Assembly (NCBI RefSeq): GCF_020421205.1
Contig: NZ_JAIZZH010000005.1
Location: 186,001 to 250,000, forward strand
Direction of reading: 5' to 3'
Length of the DNA: 64,000 nt
DNA from: Hymenobacter pini
GTDB lineage: Bacteria > Bacteroidota > Bacteroidia > Cytophagales > Hymenobacteraceae
In this document: positions 1-7,209 of the stretch, piece after piece
Numbering within the stretch: position 1 is the stretch's first letter
Layout: each line of letters opens with the position of its first letter
Made by a program: the position numbers and the translations under genes
The notes under the pieces: model-generated
Told to the model about the DNA's origin: nothing
Databases searched by the model: none
What the model saw: the letters and a program-made list of their open reading frames with translations, nothing else

Positions 1-622
1 GCATATGAGTGGTATCGAGTAGCACGGCATCGGGGGCGCGTCGCAAGGGGCTTTCCGTGCGGGTAGAGTCGAGGTAGTCCCGTTTGCTGAGGTTTTCCAC
101 GATGTCTTCTACCGAAACCTGCTCACCCTTCACGGCCAGTTCTTCCTGTCGGCGCAGGGCCCGCGTGAGCACATCGGCCGTCATAAAAACCTTCACTTCG
201 GCATCCGGAAAAACGGTGGTACCAATGTCGCGCCCGTCCATCACCACGCCCCGCTTGCGGCCCATACGCTGCTGCTGTCGCACCATGGCGTGGCGCACCG
301 CCGGGATGCCCGACACCTCGCTTACGAGGTTGGAAATGCGCATTTGCCTGATTTCATCTTCCCGAATTGCCCCGTCGAGACACAATTCGTTGCGGCCGGT
401 TTTACGATTGCGCTTGAAGCTGATGTGCATCTCGTGCAGGGCTTGCTCCACGCGGGGCAAATCGTCGAAGGCAATATCGTGCTCCAGCAGGTAGAGCGTG
501 ACGGCCCGGTACATGGCCCCGGTATCGATGTAGGCGTAGCCCAGCTCGGCGGCCACGGCCTTGGCCGTGGTGCTTTTACCGCAGGAAGAATAGCCGTCGA
601 TGGCAATGACGATTTTTCGCAT
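1..622 (-). CDS. cmk: Cytidylate kinase, 3' end cut by window edge
   Basis: Phosphorylates CMP and dCMP with ATP in pyrimidine nucleotide recycling in the cytoplasm. The reading frame starts at the ATG at 622 (MRKIVIAIDG) and stays open to the left edge, giving 207 codons. The P-loop is GYSSCGKST near residues 10-18, followed by the family signature YIDTGAMYRAV near residues 31-41. MDGRDIGTTVFP near residue 140 is the conserved CMP-binding segment. The frame has no stop inside the window, so only the C-terminus (roughly 20-25 residues by family length) is missing. It lies upstream of nothing else on its strand; the next minus-strand gene ends 41 bases before its start. Assignment rests on several family motifs in order. 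Confidence 0.96.
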   Translation of the reverse strand, partial: MRKIVIAIDGYSSCGKSTTAKAVAAELGYAYIDTGAMYRAVTLYLLEHDIAFDDLPRVEQALHEMHISFKRNRKTGRNELCLDGAIREDEIRQMRISNLVSEVSGIPAVRHAMVRQQQRMGRKRGVVMDGRDIGTTVFPDAEVKVFMTADVLTRALRRQEELAVKGEQVSVEDIVENLSKRDYLDSTRTESPLRRAPDAVLLDTTHM

Positions 623-663
623 GACAGATTCGCTGCTTGGCTCAGGCTGACGAAAAGGACTCA

Positions 664-1056
664 CTAAATCCAGGTTTTACGGCTTGGCTTTACAGCCAGG
701 CGCTCGGGTAAGCCCGCAAAAAACGTAGCAACCGACTGGCTCAGGCCTTTGGTCAGCTGCTCACTTACGCGGTAGAAAGGGTTAAAAAAATGCACGTCGT
801 TGATGCCCACACCAGTGGTACCGTCGCGGCCGGTAGCCCATTCGCCCTGGTAGGTATGTACCATGCACTGGCCCAGAAAGCAGCCTAAGGCAGTAATCAC
901 GCCCTGGCGCTCGGCTTCTTTAATGGATGGGCGTTGCTGCTCGATAAACTCGGCGAGGCGCTGCACTGAGGCGGCATCATAGGTGTTCACGTGGAGCTGC
1001 TGGCGCACGGCTTCGGCGGCGGTTACCAGCGTAGCCAGAGGATTCTCGTCGGGCAT
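664..1056 (-). CDS. Conserved-looking hypothetical protein, 130 aa
   Basis: A soluble protein with no signal peptide or membrane segment. The start chosen is the ATG at 1056 (MPDENPLATLV); the frame continues upstream, but that part overlaps a better small lipoprotein frame. The centre reads GVITALGCFLGQCMVHTYQGEW, split here only for description, followed by a glycine-rich turn and a FNPFYRVSEQL segment. This pattern (hydrophobic helix with FLGQ, then a YxGxW strand and a Phe-rich segment) resembles small cytoplasmic proteins of unknown function or immunity-like proteins, but I cannot name the family. It lies between cmk and the small lipoprotein on the same strand and could be cotranscribed with both. 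Function unknown. Confidence 0.72.
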   Translation of the reverse strand: MPDENPLATLVTAAEAVRQQLHVNTYDAASVQRLAEFIEQQRPSIKEAERQGVITALGCFLGQCMVHTYQGEWATGRDGTTGVGINDVHFFNPFYRVSEQLTKGLSQSVATFFAGLPERLAVKPSRKTWI

Positions 1057-1066
1057 ACGAAATAGG

Positions 1067-1225
1067 TTAATGACTTTCGCAGGGACAGGGCAGCTTGCCG
1101 AATTTGGCTTTGCGCTTGATGGAGGCCGTTTTTTTCTGCTGCGGACTGCGGGCAGCACACCCGGCCGTTAGCAGGCCCGTGCCCCCCAGCAGGGCAGCCA
1201 GTAGCAAAGTCACAATCTTTCTCAC
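1067..1225 (-). CDS. Small lipoprotein, 52 aa
   Basis: A very short frame starting with GTG at 1225. It encodes a basic N-terminus (VRKIV), a hydrophobic stretch and the lipobox LTAGC, so the mature lipoprotein would begin at Cys23. The mature part is only 30 residues, rich in Lys and Gln, and ends with a PCPCESH tail containing two cysteines. A perfect TATATTTG promoter box lies 15 bases upstream of the GTG. The stop (TAA, 1067-1069) is 10 bases before the ATG of the next minus-strand gene. A tiny lipoprotein with a cysteine-proline tail is seen in many Bacteroidota genomes, but the role is unknown. The promoter and lipobox together support it as real. Confidence 0.7.
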   Translation of the reverse strand: MRKIVTLLLAALLGGTGLLTAGCAARSPQQKKTASIKRKAKFGKLPCPCESH

Positions 1226-1240
1226 GGCGCGGATTTTCGG

Positions 1241-1248
1241 CAAATATA
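1241..1248 (-). promoter_or_regulatory. -7 promoter box TATATTTG
   Basis: Read on the minus strand the box is TATATTTG, a perfect match to the Bacteroidota -7 consensus TAnnTTTG, preceded by CCG. It ends 15 bases before the GTG start of the small lipoprotein, so a short 5' leader of about 8-10 bases is expected. I see no clear -33 TTG. Confidence 0.55.
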
Positions 1249-1309
1249 CGGTTCTTTACCCGTTAGCCGCCCGACAATAGTACTTTTCACTGAGCCCCGC
1301 CCCTACCCT

Positions 1310-2965
1310 ATGTCCGCCGATTTTCAGCTCCGCTCCAATGTTATCAATCTGTTTGACAACACCATAGCCCCCGCTACCCTGCACGTAATCGGCGGCCGTA
1401 TCGGGCGCATCGAGTATACCGGAGCTACGGCCCCCGATGCCGCGCTGCCCTACGCCCTGCCAGGCTTTGTGGATGCCCACGTGCACGTGGAAAGCTCCCT
1501 GCTGGTGCCCTCCGAGTTTGCCCGCCTCGCCGTGGTGCACGGCACGGTAGCCACCGTCTCGGACCCCCACGAAATTGGCAACGTGCTGGGCGTGGCGGGG
1601 GTGCAGTACATGCTGCGCAACGGCGCGCAGGTGCCGTTCAAGTTTTGTTTTGGGGCCCCCTCGTGCGTGCCGGCCACGCCCTTCGAAACCGCCGGAGCCG
1701 AAATTACCGCCCAGGATATTGAGTTGCTGTTCCGCGACCATCCCGAAATTGGCTACCTGGCCGAGATGATGAACTGGCCGGGCGTATTGAACCGGGACGA
1801 GCAGGTGATGGAGAAAATTCGGCTGGCCCAGCAGTACAACCGCCCCGTAGATGGCCACGCCCCCGGCCTGCGGGGCGAGGATGCTGCCCGCTACGCCTCG
1901 GCTGGCATCAGCACCGACCACGAGTGTTTTACAGCCGAAGAAGCCCTGGACAAGCTGGCGGTCGGCATGAAGGTGCTCATTCGGGAAGGCTCGGCGGCCC
2001 GCAACTTCGAGGCCCTTATTGATTTGCTGCCGGAGCACTACGAGAATCTCATGTTCTGCTCCGACGACAAGCACCCCGACACCTTAGTGCTGGGCCACAT
2101 CAACCAACTGGTGCAGCAGGCCGTGGCCCGGGGCCAGGACGTGCTGCAGGTGCTGCGCGTAGCCTGTCGTAACCCCGTGGAGCATTACCGCCTGCCCGTG
2201 GGCCTGCTCCGGGAGGGCGACCCGGCCGACTTTATCGTGGTGGATAACCTGCGCGATTTCACGGTTCAGCAAACCTACCTCAACGGCGAGTTGGTAGCGG
2301 AAAACGGGTGCTCCCTGATTGACGGCGTACCCGTATCCGTCATCAATAACTTTAACACCAACCCCATACTGCCCACCGATTTCCAGCTGCCGGCGCCTCA
2401 GCAAGCCGCTACCATCCGTGTGATTGAGTGCTTTGATGGACAGCTTATTACGGCCCGCCACGATGTGCCGGCCCGCGTAGAAAAAGGCTTGGTGCTGCCC
2501 AACATAGCACAGGATGTGTTGAAGCTCACCGTGGTAAACCGGTACCAACCGGCCCCGCCAGCGGTAGCCTTCATTCAGGGCTTTGGACTGCAGGGCGGGG
2601 CACTGGCCAGCAGTGTAGGCCACGACTCGCACAATATTACGGCCGTAGGCTGCGACGACGAGAGCCTTGCCCGCGCCGTAAACATGGTGATTGAGGCCCG
2701 CGGCGGCTTAGCCGTAGTAGCCCCCGATGGCCGGGAGCTGATTTTGCCCTTGCCAGTGGCCGGCCTCATGTCGGACCAGCCCGGAGCCGCCGTGGCGGCT
2801 GCGTACACCGCCGTGGATGCGCTGGCCAAGGAGCTAGGCTCTACGCTACAGGCTCCATTCATGACGCTTTCCTTTATGGCCCTGCTGGTTATTCCCAGCC
2901 TTAAGCTCAGCGATAAAGGCCTGTTTGACGGCGAGGCCTTCCGGTTTGTGGAGGCCGTAGTGTAA
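1310..2965 (+). CDS. ade: Adenine deaminase
   Basis: Converts adenine to hypoxanthine and ammonia in purine salvage; a metal-dependent amidohydrolase. The 551-residue length is typical of the Ade family. PGFVDAHVHVESS near residues 48-60 carries the HxH metal-binding pair and the family-specific VESS. VSDPHEIGNVLG near residues 82-93 and MKVLIREGSA near residues 221-230 are also family hallmarks, and a second metal region includes DGHAPGL and the CSDDKHPDT segment. The C-terminal third (GFGLQGGALASSVGHDSHN) is the conserved lid of this family. It stands alone, divergent from the small lipoprotein, and converges on the receiver gene through a shared terminator. Confidence 0.97.
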   Translation: MSADFQLRSNVINLFDNTIAPATLHVIGGRIGRIEYTGATAPDAALPYALPGFVDAHVHVESSLLVPSEFARLAVVHGTVATVSDPHEIGNVLGVAGVQYMLRNGAQVPFKFCFGAPSCVPATPFETAGAEITAQDIELLFRDHPEIGYLAEMMNWPGVLNRDEQVMEKIRLAQQYNRPVDGHAPGLRGEDAARYASAGISTDHECFTAEEALDKLAVGMKVLIREGSAARNFEALIDLLPEHYENLMFCSDDKHPDTLVLGHINQLVQQAVARGQDVLQVLRVACRNPVEHYRLPVGLLREGDPADFIVVDNLRDFTVQQTYLNGELVAENGCSLIDGVPVSVINNFNTNPILPTDFQLPAPQQAATIRVIECFDGQLITARHDVPARVEKGLVLPNIAQDVLKLTVVNRYQPAPPAVAFIQGFGLQGGALASSVGHDSHNITAVGCDDESLARAVNMVIEARGGLAVVAPDGRELILPLPVAGLMSDQPGAAVAAAYTAVDALAKELGSTLQAPFMTLSFMALLVIPSLKLSDKGLFDGEAFRFVEAVV

Positions 2966-3036
2966 CCCATGTAAAGCAAAAAAAGGCGACGTTCCTGTAC
3001 ATAGGAACGCCGCTTTTTTTTGCTTTACACGGGTTA
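2963..3036. terminator. Bidirectional terminator shared by ade and the receiver gene
   Basis: A 74-base almost continuous inverted repeat. The core pairs CGTTCCT with AGGAACG around a short loop, then GCG with CGC. It continues outward through A-tract/T-tract pairing and GTAAAGC with GCTTTAC, and reaches TAACCC against GGGTTA. The outer ends are the stop codons of both flanking genes. Both strands carry a run of T after the GC-rich stem, so it can terminate in both directions. Confidence 0.9.
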
Positions 3037-3441
3037 AAACCGCTTTTGCAGCAGCTTTTCCATTTTTTCCTCGGTGAGCGGTTTGGCCAGATACTCAACG
3101 CCTTCATACTGCGCCACGCGGGCCGTATCGGCCGCGTGCATCGACGTAGTTAGCACGGCCAGCACGGTCTTCTCGCGCACTTCCTCGGGCAGAGAGCTAT
3201 AGAGCTTCAGAAACTCAAACCCATCCATGCCGGGCATTTTCAAATCGACGAATACCAGGTCCGGAGGCGTGGCGGCCTGCTCGTTGCCGGGGCCGCCCCA
3301 TAGCTCCTGGTACGCCTGCTCGGCCCGAAAATACGTGAGCACCTGGTCGGCTACGTCTAACCGACTCAGCAGGCGGTTATTCAGGAAACACGTCGTTTCG
3401 TTATCATCCACCAGAACTACGGTGCGCAACTTCTTCGTCAT
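3034..3441 (-). CDS. Single-domain response regulator (receiver only)
   Basis: A 135-residue CheY-like receiver without an output domain. The acidic pair D12-D13 binds magnesium, D66 in FVDLKMPGMDG is the phospho-acceptor, T98 or S100 is the switch residue and K120 in YLAKPL is the conserved lysine. It starts at ATG 3441 (MTKKLRTVVLVDD). No histidine kinase is next to it; neighbours are adenine deaminase (convergent) and the cysteine synthase-like gene (same strand, 33 bases upstream). Orphan receivers like this usually act in phosphorelays or by binding other proteins. The partner cannot be told from this window. Confidence 0.93.
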   Translation of the reverse strand: MTKKLRTVVLVDDNETTCFLNNRLLSRLDVADQVLTYFRAEQAYQELWGGPGNEQAATPPDLVFVDLKMPGMDGFEFLKLYSSLPEEVREKTVLAVLTTSMHAADTARVAQYEGVEYLAKPLTEEKMEKLLQKRF

Positions 3442-3474
3442 ATAGTAGAAAGAAGATCCATGAACGATTAGCTC

Positions 3475-4452
3475 CTATAGCCAGCCTTGCTCACGCATCC
3501 AGTCGTCGTTATAAATTTTGCCGAGGTAGCGCGTACCGTGGTCAGGCAGAACGATGACCATGGTGTCTTCTTCCTTCAGATGCTCTTTGGCATATTCCAG
3601 GGCACCGTGCACAGCTGAGCCGCACGACCACCCCACAAACAAGCCTTCTTCTTTGGCCAAGCGACGTGTCATCAACGCGGCATCCTGGTCGGTTACCTTG
3701 ATGAACAGGTCAATAAGGTCAAAGTTTACATTTTTAGGAAGAATATCTTCCCCAATGCCTTCCGTTTTGTACGGGTATATTTCGTTCTCGTCGAAGATGC
3801 CCGTCTCCTTGTATTTCTTGAATACGGAGCCATATGTATCCAGGCCCACGGTTACCAGCGCGGGGTTTTGCTCTTTCAGGTACTTAGCCGAGCCGCAAAT
3901 AGTGCCACCCGTGCCCACACCCGCCGCAAAGTGCGTGATTTTACCTTCCGTCTGCTGCCAAATTTCGGGGCCAGTGGTTTCGTAGTGCGCCGCCGTATTC
4001 GACATGTTGTCGTACTGGTTGGGGTAGAACGAGTTGGGTGTTTCCTCGCTCAGGCGCTTGGCTACCGAGTAGTAGGACCGGGGGTCTTCGGGGGCCACAT
4101 CTACGGGGCATACCACTACTTCGGCACCCACGGCCCGCAGAATGTCCTGCTTTTCCTTGCTCTGCTTGTCGCTCATCACGAAGATGCACTTGTAACCCTT
4201 GGCAATGGCAGCCAGGGCCAGGCCCATACCTGTGTTGCCGCTGGTACCCTCAATGATGGTGCCGCCGGGCTGGAGCAAACCGGCCTTCTCGGCGTCTTCC
4301 ACCATTTTAATGGCCATGCGGTCTTTCACCGAGTTGCCGGGGTTCAGGTATTCTACCTTTACCAAAACGGTGCCTTTAATGCCGGCCGCCAGTTTATTGA
4401 GCTTCACCAGAGGCGTGTTGCCCACGGCTTCTATAATGTTATTCAGGTACAT
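3475..4452 (-). CDS. PLP-dependent cysteine synthase / cystathionine beta-synthase core
   Basis: A fold-type II PLP enzyme of 325 residues that makes cysteine or cystathionine from serine-type substrates. The start is ATG 4452 (MYLNNIIEAVGNTPLVKL); the frame runs further upstream but crosses the promoter. K43 in NPGNSVKDR is the PLP Schiff-base lysine, EGTSGNTGMGLA binds the cofactor phosphate-side loop, and VGTGGT is the phosphate-binding loop. Several stretches (SDKQSKEKQDILRAVGAEVV, and AHYETTGPEIWQQ) look closer to the catalytic core of cystathionine beta-synthases than to CysK. There is no C-terminal CBS-domain pair. The reaction cannot be settled by reading alone, so no symbol is given. 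Confidence 0.93.
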   Translation of the reverse strand: MYLNNIIEAVGNTPLVKLNKLAAGIKGTVLVKVEYLNPGNSVKDRMAIKMVEDAEKAGLLQPGGTIIEGTSGNTGMGLALAAIAKGYKCIFVMSDKQSKEKQDILRAVGAEVVVCPVDVAPEDPRSYYSVAKRLSEETPNSFYPNQYDNMSNTAAHYETTGPEIWQQTEGKITHFAAGVGTGGTICGSAKYLKEQNPALVTVGLDTYGSVFKKYKETGIFDENEIYPYKTEGIGEDILPKNVNFDLIDLFIKVTDQDAALMTRRLAKEEGLFVGWSCGSAVHGALEYAKEHLKEEDTMVIVLPDHGTRYLGKIYNDDWMREQGWL

Positions 4453-4493
4453 ACTGCGGGTGAGAGAGGTAAGTGGTTCTGAGAGAGAGGCCG

Positions 4494-4501
4494 CAAAGGT
4501 A
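4494..4501 (-). promoter_or_regulatory. -7 promoter box TACCTTTG for the cysteine synthase-like gene
   Basis: On the minus strand the box is TACCTTTG, 41 bases before the ATG at 4452. It is embedded in the 15-mer GAATCCGTACCTTTG, which occurs identically upstream of pheT at 18780-18794. No convincing -33 element is visible. Confidence 0.6.
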
Positions 4502-4665
4502 CGGATTCCGGACGGGAGCCGAAGGCTGGGTCCCGAAGTTTGCCGACGGTGGACCAACCGCCCGCTCCATAGCTCATAAGCGGCCGAAAAGCGCCTCCTG
4601 AGCACTATCCGGCCACCGCGCGCCGATAAATCCGCCATTCCCTTCGCCCGACAGGCAAAAACATC

Positions 4666-4673
4666 TACTTTTG
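4666..4673 (+). promoter_or_regulatory. -7 promoter box TACTTTTG for sucD
   Basis: TACTTTTG fits TAnnTTTG and lies 76 bases before the sucD ATG at 4750, giving a leader of about 70 bases. It is in the divergent gap with the cysteine synthase-like gene, whose own promoter points the other way. Confidence 0.5.
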
Positions 4674-4749
4674 CCCCGCCGCCGGCCCGGCCGCTGCGGC
4701 AGCATCCCACCCCACACATCAGCATCTTCCGCTAACCCCACTTCTTCTC

Positions 4750-5631
4750 ATGAGTGTTCTGGTAAACAAGGATTCCAAAGTGATTGTGCAGGGCTTTACG
4801 GGCTCCGAAGGCTCGTTCCATGCCCAGCAGATGATTGAGTACGGCACCAACGTGGTGGGCGGCGTAACGCCCGGCAAAGGCGGCACCCAGCACCTCGACC
4901 GGCCCGTGTTCAACACCGTAGCCGAAGCCGTGCAGCAAACCGGCGCCGATACCAGCATCATCTTCGTGCCGCCGGCATTTGCCGCCGACGCCATCATGGA
5001 AGCTGCTGATGCCGGCATCAAGGTGATTGTAACCATCACCGAAGGCATCCCCACCAAGGACATGATTGCCGTGAAGGAGTACCTGAAAGGCCGCGAAGGC
5101 CTGCGCATGATTGGCCCCAACTGCCCCGGCGTAATGACCGCCGGCGAGTGCAAAGTAGGTATCATGCCCGGCTTCATCTTCCAGAAAGGCCGCGTAGGCA
5201 TCGTGTCCAAATCGGGTACCCTGACCTACGAAGCCGTTGACCAACTCACCAAAGCTGGCCTAGGCCAAACCACGGCTATCGGCATCGGTGGTGACCCTAT
5301 CATTGGCACCACCACCAAGGAAGCCGTGGAACTGCTCATGAACGACCCCGAAACCGAGGGCATCGTAATGATTGGCGAAATTGGCGGTGGCATGGAAGCT
5401 GAAGCAGCTCGCTGGATCAAGGAGACCGGCAACAAGAAACCCGTTGTGGGCTTCATTGCCGGCCAGACCGCCCCTCCCGGCCGCCGCATGGGCCACGCTG
5501 GGGCCATCGTAGGCGGTGCCGATGATACGGCTGCGGCTAAAATGGCCATCATGCGCGAGTGCGGCATCCACGTAGTAGACTCGCCCGCCGAAATTGGCGA
5601 CACGATGCTGCGCGTGCTAGGCAGCAAATAA
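4750..5631 (+). CDS. sucD: Succinate-CoA ligase, ADP-forming, alpha subunit
   Basis: The alpha subunit of succinyl-CoA synthetase in the TCA cycle, which with SucC converts succinyl-CoA, ADP and phosphate to succinate, CoA and ATP. The length is 293 residues, normal for the family. The N-terminal CoA-binding Rossmann domain shows VIVQGFTGSEGSFHA and GGVTPGKGG. IGPNCPGVM near residue 120 is conserved, and H249 in GRRMGHAGAIVGG is the phosphohistidine. The beta-subunit gene sucC is not adjacent. The gene ends in a strong hairpin with T-tract, so it is probably a single-gene transcript. Confidence 0.98.
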   Translation: MSVLVNKDSKVIVQGFTGSEGSFHAQQMIEYGTNVVGGVTPGKGGTQHLDRPVFNTVAEAVQQTGADTSIIFVPPAFAADAIMEAADAGIKVIVTITEGIPTKDMIAVKEYLKGREGLRMIGPNCPGVMTAGECKVGIMPGFIFQKGRVGIVSKSGTLTYEAVDQLTKAGLGQTTAIGIGGDPIIGTTTKEAVELLMNDPETEGIVMIGEIGGGMEAEAARWIKETGNKKPVVGFIAGQTAPPGRRMGHAGAIVGGADDTAAAKMAIMRECGIHVVDSPAEIGDTMLRVLGSK

Positions 5632-5650
5632 TACCAGCTTTGTATTGAAA

Positions 5651-5692
5651 GCAAAAAGCGGCGCCCGGTACCAGGCACCGCTTTTTGCTTTT
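5651..5692 (+). terminator. Terminator after sucD
   Basis: The arms GCAAAAAGCGG (5651-5661) and CCGCTTTTTGC (5678-5688) pair perfectly. An inner small pairing sits in the loop, and T-rich sequence follows. Confidence 0.85.
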
Positions 5693-5854
5693 ATGACTAT
5701 TGGGCCGATTACCGCATGCTGATGAGTGGCGAAGAAAGCTTGTACAACCCTTCTGTATCAGCCATTGAGCGACTAATACCGTGCGTTGGCCATCATATTT
5801 AGGCTATTGGCCAGTAGCGCAAAAAAATAGCATAGATTCTTGGAGCCAGAACAA

Positions 5855-5862
5855 TAACTTTG
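5855..5862 (+). promoter_or_regulatory. Candidate -7 box TAACTTTG before the PIG-L gene
   Basis: TAACTTTG matches TAnnTTTG and lies 44 bases upstream of the chosen ATG at 5907. A TTG lies only 12 bases upstream of it, too close for a standard -33, so support comes from the box alone. Confidence 0.4.
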
Positions 5863-5906
5863 GAAACAACGGTGACGTTATTTCGCTACCGTTGCTCCGG
5901 CCCCGT

Positions 5907-7157
5907 ATGAGAAAACTGCTATTCTGGATTTTCCTGACAGGAGTACTATGCCAGCTGCCCGGCTTTGCACGGGCTCAATCGACTGCGGGCGGCACTACGC
6001 CTTCTAGCCAGACGAAGAATACGCCGAAGTGGACTGCTGTGCTCACGGCTCATCCTGATGACTGGCAGCTGTTCATGGGTTCGGCCATCTGCGAGGAACT
6101 CAAGAACACGCGTCGCAAAGTTGTCTTCATCTGCCTGTCGGGCGGGCAGGCCGATATGCCCTCCGACAGCTATTGGCAGGGGCGCGAATCGGGCCACCGG
6201 GCATCCGTGCAACAAGCCGGCGATTTGCTTTCCCCGATAACGGCAACTAGCGTATCAGAAAAAGTAACGGTTAACGGCCATGCTATTGACACGTACCGCT
6301 CCCGTAACTCGGTAGCGTTTTACCTGCACCTGCCCGATGGTGGTGCGGGTGGCAAAGGCTTTGCGCGGGGCGGATTTCAAAGCCTTAAGCAGCTCTATGA
6401 CCGAAACCTGCAACTCAAGCCGCTTGATGGAGCTGCTCCTTATACTTCCTGGGAGGATCTGAAAAAAACCATCCTGGGGTTGCTGGCGCACGAAGCTATC
6501 CTAGGGCAGCTTACCATGCACATTCCGTCAACGGACACGCGCTGCAACCCCGGTGACCATTCGGACCATTACATGGCTGGCTTGCTGGCTCAGCAGGCCA
6601 TTGGTCAGTTAGAGTGTCGCTTTTTCCAGTACGTGGGTTACAACATCAGCAAACGCCCCGTTAATCTGACTGAGGCCCAAATTGCCAACCAGCGCCAAGT
6701 ATACCGGGCTTATTGCCAGACGATGGTAGCGCAAGGGCAGGAAGACCCCTGGGATGCCAAGCACTTAGCGTTTGTGGGCCACCAGTACATGCAGGTAAAG
6801 CACCAGGCAGGCCCGCAGCTGCAACCGACTGCCCCCGTTGCTAGCCAGCCCGCTACCCCGGATATGGATGACGACCAGCTGCTAGACGCCTACGTGGTAT
6901 TCCAGCCTCCGCATCCCAATCCATTATCAGTTTCCTCCCAGTTGGTATTCAGCCTGCCCATCCCCTCAGCCGTATGGCTCCGGGTGCTGGACTCGCAGGG
7001 TCGTGAGATTATGAACCTGCTGCAAGGCGACCGGCAGTCGGCCGGCCAGCATGAGCAATGGCTGGATGTGCAGCGCTTTCCGGCGTCGGGAATGTACATT
7101 GCGGAGCTTCGGGTGGGCAAGCACTTGTGGCGGCAACGGGTGATAGTAGCCCGCTAG
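5907..7157 (+). CDS. Secreted PIG-L family deacetylase with T9SS sorting domain
   Basis: A predicted zinc-dependent N-deacetylase of the PIG-L/LmbE fold, 416 residues, exported. The start is ATG 5907 (MRKLLFWIFL), which gives a clean signal peptide ending near GFARAQ; an in-frame ATG 42 codons earlier would spoil it. The metal site is HPDD at residues 49-52 plus H218 and D220/H221 in GDHSDHYMAG. After about residue 330 comes a linker and then a C-terminal domain of T9SS type A character (WLRVLDSQGREIMNLL, then ASGMYIAELRVG, ending VIVAR). The enzyme is therefore likely secreted through the outer membrane. It precedes a membrane glycosyltransferase gene by 52 bases. The substrate is unknown; N-acetylated sugars are typical of the family. 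Confidence 0.88.
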   Translation: MRKLLFWIFLTGVLCQLPGFARAQSTAGGTTPSSQTKNTPKWTAVLTAHPDDWQLFMGSAICEELKNTRRKVVFICLSGGQADMPSDSYWQGRESGHRASVQQAGDLLSPITATSVSEKVTVNGHAIDTYRSRNSVAFYLHLPDGGAGGKGFARGGFQSLKQLYDRNLQLKPLDGAAPYTSWEDLKKTILGLLAHEAILGQLTMHIPSTDTRCNPGDHSDHYMAGLLAQQAIGQLECRFFQYVGYNISKRPVNLTEAQIANQRQVYRAYCQTMVAQGQEDPWDAKHLAFVGHQYMQVKHQAGPQLQPTAPVASQPATPDMDDDQLLDAYVVFQPPHPNPLSVSSQLVFSLPIPSAVWLRVLDSQGREIMNLLQGDRQSAGQHEQWLDVQRFPASGMYIAELRVGKHLWRQRVIVAR

Positions 7158-7209
7158 CCTTTTACCGGCCCGGACCGAGTACTGCGCCGTTCACCTAGTT
7201 TTTCCGTTT

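Noticed and set aside
1256..2074. A 272-codon minus-strand frame opposite adenine deaminase
   Set aside because: Antisense shadow of a well-supported gene.
3475..4725. The longer 416-codon version of the cysteine synthase-like gene
   Set aside because: The N-terminal extra 91 residues are Arg/Ser-rich, run through a promoter box and precede the normal family start MYLNNIIEAVGNTPL.
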